NCBI GenBank assembly: GCA_900553115.1
Contig: USCF01000094.1
Span: 1 to 5,073 of the forward strand
Source of the DNA: an uncultured Alphaproteobacteria bacterium
GTDB taxonomy: Bacteria; Pseudomonadota; Alphaproteobacteria; RF32; CAG-239
Direction of reading: 5' to 3'
Length of the DNA stretch: 5,073 bases
How positions within the stretch are numbered: the first letter of the stretch is position 1; the number at the start of each line of letters is the position of its first letter. Shown here piece after piece: positions 1 to 5,073 of the stretch. A program made the translations under genes and the position numbers. The notes under the pieces are model-generated. The model had not been told where the DNA came from. It ran no database searches and saw only the letters and a program-made list of their open reading frames with translations.

Positions 1-431
1 AATTTAGTATGCCGAAAAGCCAAAGAAGAGCTTTGTTTTCTAATTTGACAAGTTCTTTGTTGGAACACGAACAAATCACAGTTACTTTGACAAGAGCCAA
101 AGAATTGAGAACTTTTGCTGATAATATGATTACTTTTGCTAAAAAAGGTGATTTGAACAGCCGTCGTATTGCTGCAGGTTTCTTGCGCAATAATGAAGTA
201 GTTTCTAAACTGTTCTCTACTTTGGCAGAACGTTATAAAGAACGCAACGGCGGTTACACCCGCGTGTTGAAAGCTGGTTTCCGCTATGGCGACTGCGCTC
301 CAATGGCTATCATTGAATTGGTTGACCGCGATGTAAACGCTAAAGGCGCTAAAGATTTGGCTCGCGTTGCTGCAGAAAAAGCTGCTGCCGCTGAAGCTGA
401 AAAAGCTGAAAACGCTGCTTCTGCCGAATAA
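1..431 (+). CDS. rplQ: 50S ribosomal protein L17, 5'-truncated by the window edge
   Basis: This is ribosomal protein L17 of the large subunit. Recognisable blocks are SLLEHEQI, the AKELR motif, [15 protein letters not shown] and the VDRDV segment near the end of the core. The reading frame is open to the left edge. The ATG at 9 is most likely an internal Met and not the start: the preceding codons read Phe-Ser, and [13 protein letters not shown] aligns with the usual L17 stretch KLNRTSSHRKAMF, so roughly ten N-terminal residues are missing from the window. The C-terminus carries an Ala/Glu/Lys-rich tail (about 25 residues, likely helical) beyond the folded core, as in several proteobacterial L17 proteins. 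Leucine is encoded by TTG in 12 of 13 cases, a strong bias expected of a highly expressed gene. L17 usually closes the rpsM-rpsK-rpoA-rplQ operon, and the terminator just downstream agrees. Identity is very secure. Confidence 0.97.
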   Translation, partial: FSMPKSQRRALFSNLTSSLLEHEQITVTLTRAKELRTFADNMITFAKKGDLNSRRIAAGFLRNNEVVSKLFSTLAERYKERNGGYTRVLKAGFRYGDCAPMAIIELVDRDVNAKGAKDLARVAAEKAAAAEAEKAENAASAE

Positions 432-450
432 GATTCAGTAGATACAAATT

Positions 451-479
451 AAAAAACGGGGCAATTCGCTCCGTTTTTT
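451..479. terminator. Bidirectional rho-independent terminator between rplQ and the kinase gene
   Basis: Bases 451-462 pair with 468-479: AAAAAACGGGGC against GCTCCGTTTTTT, a 12-bp stem with one G-T pair (460/470) and a 5-base loop (463-467). On the + strand the stem ends in six T, 20 bases after the rplQ stop. On the minus strand the other arm also ends in six T, 17 bases after the kinase stop. The two convergent transcription units therefore share this one hairpin. The remaining bases of the 64-base gap show nothing else. Confidence 0.92.
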
Positions 480-495
480 GTTGTCTTAGCACCTA

Positions 496-2154
496 TTATT
501 TTACGGTTATTGGTATTGATATAATAAATTCTGTACCTTTACCGACTTTGCTTTTTACGCTAATGCGTCCATGCATTTTTTCGATTAAATCACTAACAAT
601 AGCCAACCCTAAACCAGAACTACGCACATTGTCATTTGCCGAATAAAAAGGTTCAAAAATATGCTTGATTTTTTCGGGTGTTATGCCTATTCCGGTGTCT
701 TTTATGCTGATTTTGATATTTTTGCGATTATTGCTCGTTGTTAAAATAAGCTCACCGCCATTGGGCATCGCCTTGATAGCGTTTTGCGCCAAATTTAGGA
801 TAATCATCTTAAAATCAGCTTCATTGCCATTAAAAGTTAAATTTTCCGTCAGCTGAGTTTTTATGGCAATGCCATGACGTTTAGCGTCATAATCAATCAT
901 CAGCAGCATATCGTTAATTGCGTCTGACACATCAATTTCTACATTTTCATTATCGGAATACTGGGCTAAGCGCAGCAATCTTTCCGGCGTTTTTATGGTT
1001 TCGACCAGCTGATTATAGGCCATTTGCAAATATTTTTTTTGGTCATCGGTATCTGGAACATCGGCATAATAGTTGGATAATATCCCCTCAAAAATCATTC
1101 TGATTGCACCCAGATTATTTTTCATTTCATGCGCAATAGAAGTTGAAAGAAAGGCCAAGGATGAAACCTTTTGCTGATGTGAAAAACGCACATCGTTACT
1201 TAAATCGTGCAACGCCTCCACAATATAAATATCATCTTCATTTTGCCCCCAACGCAACTTGGTCGCATTCAAATACAAAGGAACTTTACCAACTTCATGA
1301 ATGGTATGAAAATGCTCGGGCATATTGGCAGAATTTAGCAAAAGTTCCTTGACCGGACAAGCATATTGCCGCTGCGGGCAGCCATCGCAATGAGGATTAT
1401 ACGCTTTGTAGCATTTTTGCCCAACGCAAGTTTTTTTTAGTTTCAGCATAGAGTGAAAAGCGCTGTTTGCCATAATCACATTATAATTTTTATCAATCAC
1501 TCTTATCCCATCCGGAATGGCATCTATCAACCTCTGCAAAAAAATCTCTCGAGCCTTTGTTTCTTCAATATTGTATTCCGTGTTATCCAGCATTTTGTTG
1601 AAAGTTGAATACAAAATATCAAACTCATCTTGAAAACGTCCGCTTTCTACCTTAATTCGGCTCGAAAATATACCAAGCGAAACTTTGCGGCTGATTTCAA
1701 TAAGCTTTTCAATCGGACGAATAACCCAGTAATCCAGCATAAATATCAACAGAAAAATGAACAATACCACAATAAAAAGGCTGACGCCTAAAATTTGCGC
1801 ACCAACAATAATTGCTTCTTTATTATTGTTGTAATTTTTTTGCAGCTCTGCATTAAGACGCTGTTCTTTAGACAGTTCTTTTTGTGTTAAATCAATACCT
1901 TGCGACACTCTATTGCCACGATAGCGCAAAGAAATTTTGGGATTATTTTCATAAATTTCTGCCAATTGTTTTTGTAAAGAAATATTATCATACAGCAAAT
2001 CAACCACATATTGATTTCGCAAATACAAAGAATTTTGCCGATCTTGCAAGTTGCGTCCATAAAGGTTAATGAAAATAGCAAAGAACAGTCCGGTTATCAA
2101 AAAAAGAAAAACCAAAATACTGTATAATATCTTTTTATTAAGACTGATAAACAT
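496..2154 (-). CDS. Membrane sensor histidine kinase, HAMP-PAS-HisKA-HATPase, with a Cys-rich PAS
   Basis: This 552-residue sensor kinase has the order TM1 (about 9-32), an extracytoplasmic loop of about 80 charged residues (33-113) with no recognised fold, TM2 (114-140), HAMP (141-193, with the RPIEKL signature), PAS (about 203-318), HisKA and HATPase_c. The phosphoacceptor is His342 in the H-box AHEMKNNL; Glu343 and Asn346 form the ExxN motif linked to phosphatase activity. The ATP site is complete: N-box Asn454 and Asn458, G1 DTGIG (486-490), FEPF (500-503) and G2 GLGLA (514-518). The PAS has Cys243, 248, 256, 259 and 266, including CxxCP, a pattern known from some PAS kinases and perhaps binding metal. 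The H- and N-boxes resemble the NtrB/AtoS/ZraS group, so a sigma-54-type regulator could be the partner, but none is in view. It is the last gene of the operon, 2 bases after the GloB-like gene, with a weak ribosome site (GATGAG), which suggests translational coupling. Two runs of eight A lie in the coding strand (1033-1040, 1431-1438). Confidence 0.95.
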   Translation of the reverse strand: MFISLNKKILYSILVFLFLITGLFFAIFINLYGRNLQDRQNSLYLRNQYVVDLLYDNISLQKQLAEIYENNPKISLRYRGNRVSQGIDLTQKELSKEQRLNAELQKNYNNNKEAIIVGAQILGVSLFIVVLFIFLLIFMLDYWVIRPIEKLIEISRKVSLGIFSSRIKVESGRFQDEFDILYSTFNKMLDNTEYNIEETKAREIFLQRLIDAIPDGIRVIDKNYNVIMANSAFHSMLKLKKTCVGQKCYKAYNPHCDGCPQRQYACPVKELLLNSANMPEHFHTIHEVGKVPLYLNATKLRWGQNEDDIYIVEALHDLSNDVRFSHQQKVSSLAFLSTSIAHEMKNNLGAIRMIFEGILSNYYADVPDTDDQKKYLQMAYNQLVETIKTPERLLRLAQYSDNENVEIDVSDAINDMLLMIDYDAKRHGIAIKTQLTENLTFNGNEADFKMIILNLAQNAIKAMPNGGELILTTSNNRKNIKISIKDTGIGITPEKIKHIFEPFYSANDNVRSSGLGLAIVSDLIEKMHGRISVKSKVGKGTEFIISIPITVK

Positions 2155-2156
2155 TT

Positions 2157-2873
2157 TTAACTCATCTGATTAACAAAATCCGCTTCTGTTTGCAGCAATA
2201 AATACGGATTGCAAAGTTTTTCTAAACCAAGTGTGTTTCCAACAGGAGGCTGATTGTTTTGCCGGCATTGTTCTAAAAACTGCAGATATTTTTGAATTTG
2301 CGGCTGATTTTGGTTAGCAATCAAATAACCGAGCGCCGACTTTGTGTATTCATGCCCCGGATAAAAGCGCACATCATTTGGTAAGCCCTTAATTTTTTGC
2401 AAACTTTGCCACATTTGCTGCGGCGTCCCCTCAAACAACCCACCAATGCATAAATTAAAAAGCACATCGCCGGTAAAAATAGCTTTGTCTTTAGAAAAAT
2501 ACCACAGCAGATGTCCGTTAGTATGTCCTGACGCCAATATGGCCGCAGCTTCTGAATTTCCAAGTTTAAACAAATCTCCGTCATTCAACGCAATATCTAA
2601 TCCGCTTATTAAATTTTCTTCAATTTTTGAACCTACGACTTTGGCGTTAAAGCGCTTTTTCAAAGCCAAATTAGCATTGGTATGATCTTCATGATGATGC
2701 GTTGTTAAAATATATGACGGTATAATATCTTGTTTTTGGCAAAATTCAACAATCGGTTTTTCTTCGGCAGCATCAACTACCGCACTGACTTTAGTTTCGC
2801 TGTCTATCAAAACATAAGCATAATTATCCATAAAACCGGCATTACACAAAATCGGATAAATTTCTAAACTCAT
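2157..2873 (-). CDS. gloB: Metallo-beta-lactamase-fold hydrolase, glyoxalase II (hydroxyacylglutathione hydrolase)-like
   Basis: Glyoxalase II hydrolyses S-D-lactoylglutathione to D-lactate and glutathione in the cytoplasm, the second step of methylglyoxal detoxification. The 238-residue protein (E. coli GloB is about 250) has the full dinuclear metal set: HxHxDH as His59, His61, Asp63, His64; His117 in SGHTNGH; Asp136 in FTGD; His174 in GHEYT. The N-terminal MDNYAYVL matches DDNYxxVL of GloB, and LFEGTPQQM is the GloB-specific stretch. No signal peptide is present. Differences from the standard enzyme: CGRLFEG is here IGGLFEG (the Arg is Gly145), and the late NPFLR motif is NPYLL, losing an Arg that often helps bind the substrate; Lys219 and Tyr176 are kept. 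Hydrolase activity looks certain, but glutathione thioester as the real substrate is only probable. The start overlaps the upstream stop in ATGA, with GGAGA at 2881-2885 seven bases upstream, so the start is firm. Confidence 0.92.
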   Translation of the reverse strand: MSLEIYPILCNAGFMDNYAYVLIDSETKVSAVVDAAEEKPIVEFCQKQDIIPSYILTTHHHEDHTNANLALKKRFNAKVVGSKIEENLISGLDIALNDGDLFKLGNSEAAAILASGHTNGHLLWYFSKDKAIFTGDVLFNLCIGGLFEGTPQQMWQSLQKIKGLPNDVRFYPGHEYTKSALGYLIANQNQPQIQKYLQFLEQCRQNNQPPVGNTLGLEKLCNPYLLLQTEADFVNQMS

Positions 2874-3751
2874 TTTATATTCTCCAACTCCGGTTTATAA
2901 TCCACATTTCGCATTTTATAATAAGAAAAAGTGTAGTCAATCATACCGGCTATATTTTTAAGATTACTGTCGGCAATCATTACGGCGGCAACTTGCGGAC
3001 CGTATAAAGGACGATCCATTTTTCGTGCGTCAGACCGCGAAGTCCATAAATATTTATAATTTATTCCGGTGTTTATTTTCAAAACTTGGTCGGCAATGCT
3101 TTCTTCAAGCGTTCCATACATTTTGTAGCGATAGTCAGCCTCGGCGTCATCCAAAGGCTTTAACCCTTGGTTATTATACCAAATCTCGCGCAAATATAGA
3201 GAATTAGCCTGCATAGCCAGGCGAGAAGTTCCCCAATTGCTATAAATTCCGGCGGTTGAAATTAACAATGACGCCGGAACCGCATCAACTTTTTCCAAGA
3301 GCTGCTTAAGCAATAAGTCTGTACGTTGTTGACCTTTTAAACGAGTGAAAGCGTCATATTTTTCCGCCAATTTTTCTAACTTTTCCGCTTCTGACTTTGT
3401 AAGATTGCTACTTTTTTGCTGAAATTCCAATATTTGCGCACGCTCACGCAAAACATCTTCGTTGACTTTTAGCACTAGAGGAATCATTATCCGAATAAAG
3501 GTACGGTGTTTATCGTCGCTGTCGGCAACGTCAGTCCAATCTGTCGGCAAGCGTAAAAAATAAATGCGCGGAAATTTGCTTTTTATCTGAGAAAAATCGT
3601 CAAAGTCATACTGCTTAAAAAGTTCTTCCGCTTCTTTAGTTGTTGCCGATTTGACATATAAAACGCCGCCTTTTTTCTCCGTAATCAGCCGAGCGTCTGC
3701 AGTAAACGCCGCACAGCAAAAACATAACAGAGTTAAAAAGCGTAAAAACAT
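2870..3751 (-). CDS. Secreted Bax-like glucosaminidase-family protein, catalytic Glu replaced by Tyr
   Basis: This 293-residue protein resembles the Bax/FlgJ-type glucosaminidase family, whose members cut the glycan chains of peptidoglycan. A signal peptide covers about residues 1-20 (hydrophobic core LTLLCFCCAAF, likely cleavage after ADA), so it should act in the periplasm. Residues 83-135 form a charged, helical, probably coiled-coil stretch. The family domain begins near 152: VDAVPASLLISTAG, then YSNWGTSRLAMQANSLY (170-186), the equivalent of ESGWGTSRFAxxGNxLF, followed by a YxxxxESI segment and LKIN. In active members the residue before SxWG is the catalytic Glu; here it is Tyr170 (codon TAT, 3242-3244). 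The rest of the reading frame is intact and the surrounding motif well kept, so this looks like a maintained non-catalytic protein and not decay. It starts 1 base after the nfu stop, with AAGGA at 3757-3761 as ribosome site. Family assignment is good; the role is unknown. Confidence 0.85.
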   Translation of the reverse strand: MFLRFLTLLCFCCAAFTADARLITEKKGGVLYVKSATTKEAEELFKQYDFDDFSQIKSKFPRIYFLRLPTDWTDVADSDDKHRTFIRIMIPLVLKVNEDVLRERAQILEFQQKSSNLTKSEAEKLEKLAEKYDAFTRLKGQQRTDLLLKQLLEKVDAVPASLLISTAGIYSNWGTSRLAMQANSLYLREIWYNNQGLKPLDDAEADYRYKMYGTLEESIADQVLKINTGINYKYLWTSRSDARKMDRPLYGPQVAAVMIADSNLKNIAGMIDYTFSYYKMRNVDYKPELENIK

Positions 3752-3752
3752 T

Positions 3753-4280
3753 TTATTCCTTTATCTTTATTTCTTTCAGGGTTGGAACATAGCGATTAAA
3801 ACAGCTGGCTATCACATTGTTCAAAGTGTTTTGAGCATAGGGGCAACCGGCGCAATGACCTGTGAATTGCAGTTCCAGGCAATTATTTACATAAGATATT
3901 ATTTTTATATCTCCCTTATCACGATTCAGCGTGGGACGGATAAAAGAATCCGCCAAAGCTTCTAGCAATTCCAAACTAGCAGGGGTTTGAGTTGTTTGCA
4001 AAACCTGATATCCGCTATCGTTCAGATAATCATCAATTTCTGCCAAAACAAGAGCTTGCACATCTTCTCTAACTGCCGAATCCGTAAAGCGCACACTCAT
4101 TAAAACATCAGTCAGCAAACACTGCTCCACTCCGTCTATAGCTAAAATATTGGCGACAATCTGAGGCTGTTTAATTTTTTGTGAGGTGAAAATTTCAGCC
4201 GAATTTGGCTTTACCAAGGGTTTTGGTAAATAAAAATTAATTAAATTTTTGGGGTGTAAATCTTCTATTTTAATCAGCAT
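3753..4280 (-). CDS. nfuA: Nfu-type iron-sulfur cluster carrier, two-domain
   Basis: Nfu proteins receive a 4Fe-4S cluster from the main assembly system and pass it to target enzymes in the cytoplasm. The 175-residue protein has the two expected domains: an Nfu N-terminal domain (about 1-90, with INFYLP and ILAIDGVE, matching LKFLP and LFAIDGV) and a NifU C-terminal domain (about 103-175). The latter holds the cluster-binding pair Cys143 and Cys146 in GHCAGCP, followed by NTLNNVI and RYVPTLKEI, matching TLKxGIExLLRHYVPEVxxV. The usual DGGDI is DKGDI here. Three more cysteines (54, 134, 160) are not the ligand pair. The gene overlaps the end of the upstream gene by 11 bases, and its ribosome site AGGAA (4285-4289) lies inside that gene, so translation is likely coupled. 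The family call is secure. The symbol nfuA follows the two-domain alphaproteobacterial type; placement next to envelope genes is not the arrangement I associate with it. Confidence 0.93.
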   Translation of the reverse strand: MLIKIEDLHPKNLINFYLPKPLVKPNSAEIFTSQKIKQPQIVANILAIDGVEQCLLTDVLMSVRFTDSAVREDVQALVLAEIDDYLNDSGYQVLQTTQTPASLELLEALADSFIRPTLNRDKGDIKIISYVNNCLELQFTGHCAGCPYAQNTLNNVIASCFNRYVPTLKEIKIKE

Positions 4281-5073
4281 GATTTTCCTGTAATTTGTTT
4301 TGAATATTCAATACGGCAACCAAAGCTCGCTCTAAATAATAATTTTGCACAATCAAATGATTTGCTCCGGTTAATCCGCCCAATTTGCCGTTACGAATAT
4401 ACAGCGGTTTAAATTCAGCAGTTTTCTGCAAAGAAGAAATCAGATAAGTCCATTCTGTATAAACATTGTTCCGCACAATCACAGATTTGAAATCAGTACC
4501 GGCTGCCAAAGCTATCTGCCAAGCGCCAAAAGCAAATCCATGGGCTTTATAAAACACATCATCAGATTTTGTATCCCAAAGTTGAGAAGAATGTTCTATA
4601 ATCTGACTATCATTTTTCTGCACATAAAAACGCAAAGACTTTGCCAAATGACTTAAATAGGAATTAAATTCTTGTTCTTCTAAAACCAGCGGTTCATCGT
4701 TAATTTTCAACAATTCCCGACGCGCTTTGCGGTATTGAGCGTTAGAAGACGGCGCTAAACCAAACGTTCCTTTACGGGACATAATCCATATATTTGGCGG
4801 ATACCGCAGCAATTCATTGGCTTTTTTTATACGTTCTGTTTGCGCCGGAGTCAGCCGTTTAAAATTTTTGACGGTTATCGATGCCCCACGCACGGCCGAC
4901 ATAATACCTATTTGAAAATTGGGCATATTATCCAAAATATAGGCCGGAAAAACAAACGGCAGATTCGGTGTCCACATTTTAGCATCAATTTCGCGGTTGA
5001 TTAAAAATGCCATCGCATTAAGCGTCTCGGACTTTTCACTTTTTTCTTTTGGCAGCTGATAGACTTGGCTGAT
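4270..5073 (-). CDS. DUF2333-type protein of unknown function, N-terminus outside the window
   Basis: The visible 267 residues match the pattern I recall for the DUF2333 family of Proteobacteria, whose function is unknown and whose members are usually about 330-350 residues with a membrane anchor near the N-terminus. Recognisable blocks are a LINREID segment, WTPNLPF, ILDNMPNFQIGI, the LLRYPPNIWI stretch, SSNAQYRKARREL, WDTKSDDVFY and a final LTGANHLIVQNYYLERA. The Met at 5011-5013 is probably internal, because the frame stays open to the window edge and the family's AMAxLIDREV-like segment starts before it; 20 further residues (rich in Lys, Ser and Glu) are visible upstream. The missing part should hold the membrane segment. 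It is the first visible gene of the minus-strand operon and overlaps nfuA by 11 bases. The family name rests on motif memory, with no profile search. Confidence 0.85.
   Translation of the reverse strand: MSQVYQLPKEKSEKSETLNAMAFLINREIDAKMWTPNLPFVFPAYILDNMPNFQIGIMSAVRGASITVKNFKRLTPAQTERIKKANELLRYPPNIWIMSRKGTFGLAPSSNAQYRKARRELLKINDEPLVLEEQEFNSYLSHLAKSLRFYVQKNDSQIIEHSSQLWDTKSDDVFYKAHGFAFGAWQIALAAGTDFKSVIVRNNVYTEWTYLISSLQKTAEFKPLYIRNGKLGGLTGANHLIVQNYYLERALVAVLNIQNKLQENHAD

Larger units (their letters stand above)
496..5073 (-). other. Five-gene minus-strand operon (DUF2333-type, nfuA, Bax-like, gloB-like, histidine kinase)
   Basis: The five genes run in one direction with junctions of -11, +1, -4 and +2 bases, and each downstream ribosome site lies inside the preceding gene. 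No room exists for an internal promoter or terminator outside coding sequence, so a single transcript ending at the 451-479 hairpin is the simplest reading. The promoter and possibly more genes, such as a response regulator, lie beyond 5073. Confidence 0.88.

Noticed and set aside
9..11. ATG at 9 as the start codon of rplQ
   Set aside because: The frame is open to the left edge and the preceding Phe-Ser aligns with the conserved N-terminal stretch of L17, so this Met is internal.
665..1352. Three short + strand open frames (665-856, 918-1103, 1143-1352)
   Set aside because: They lie opposite the PAS, HisKA and ATPase regions of a clear histidine kinase and have no protein-family features.
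1884..2081. Short open frames on both strands over the kinase's N-terminal part
   Set aside because: They overlap the loop-coding region of the kinase in other frames, without ribosome sites or recognisable motifs.
2321..2685. Open frames in both directions within the GloB-like gene (2321-2584 minus, 2446-2685 plus)
   Set aside because: They are shadows of a gene with all metal-binding motifs in place.
2702..2726. TATAAT-like box at 2721-2726 with an upstream TTGTTA as a + strand promoter
   Set aside because: The spacing is too short, it lies inside a coding region and points away from any downstream + strand gene; such matches are common in AT-rich DNA.
3700..3751. Lipoprotein signal in the Bax-like protein (Cys10, 12, 13)
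   Set aside because: No residue pattern of the form Leu-Ala/Ser-Gly/Ala-Cys precedes any of the cysteines; the Ala-Asp-Ala end fits ordinary signal peptidase I cleavage better.
3025..3965. + strand open frames at 3025-3207 and 3651-3965
   Set aside because: They run antisense to the Bax-like and nfuA genes and show only composition-driven sequence.
5011..5013. ATG (minus strand) as the start of the DUF2333-type gene
   Set aside because: The frame remains open through 5073 and the family is about 70-90 residues longer at the N-terminus; no convincing ribosome site precedes this Met.

Overview
The window looks like a piece of chromosome from an AT-rich alphaproteobacterium. The basis is the ribosomal protein L17 at the left edge, whose central [15 protein letters not shown] block and following VDRDV motif resemble alphaproteobacterial L17, together with a two-domain Nfu protein and a DUF2333-type protein, both at home in Proteobacteria. 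I infer the phylum and class from residue patterns and cannot name the species; an uncultured host-associated or gut lineage would fit the base composition but is not proven.

Layout. The + strand carries only the 3' part of rplQ (1-431), normally the last gene of the alpha ribosomal/rpoA operon. A short gap (432-495) holds one strong hairpin with T-runs on both sides, which can end transcription from either direction. Everything else (496-5073) is one tightly packed minus-strand gene string, read from right to left: a DUF2333-type protein (its 5' end is outside the window), an Nfu-type iron-sulfur carrier, a secreted Bax/glucosaminidase-like protein, a GloB-like metallo-beta-lactamase-fold hydrolase, and a membrane sensor histidine kinase. 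The junctions are an 11-base overlap, a 1-base gap, a 4-base ATGA overlap and a 2-base gap, so the five genes are almost certainly one operon. No stretch of 300 bases lacks a gene.

How the genes may work together. The set mixes envelope proteins (DUF2333-type, Bax-like, the kinase's extracytoplasmic loop) with iron-sulfur and thiol-linked functions (Nfu, GloB-like). Two details stand out. The Bax-like protein keeps its family's fold motifs but has Tyr where the catalytic Glu should be, suggesting a non-catalytic cell-wall protein. The kinase has five cysteines packed into 24 residues of its PAS domain, a possible metal or redox site, and it is encoded with an Fe-S carrier. No response regulator is visible. 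No mobile element, tRNA, rRNA, CRISPR array or clear promoter was seen; the operon promoter must lie beyond position 5073.
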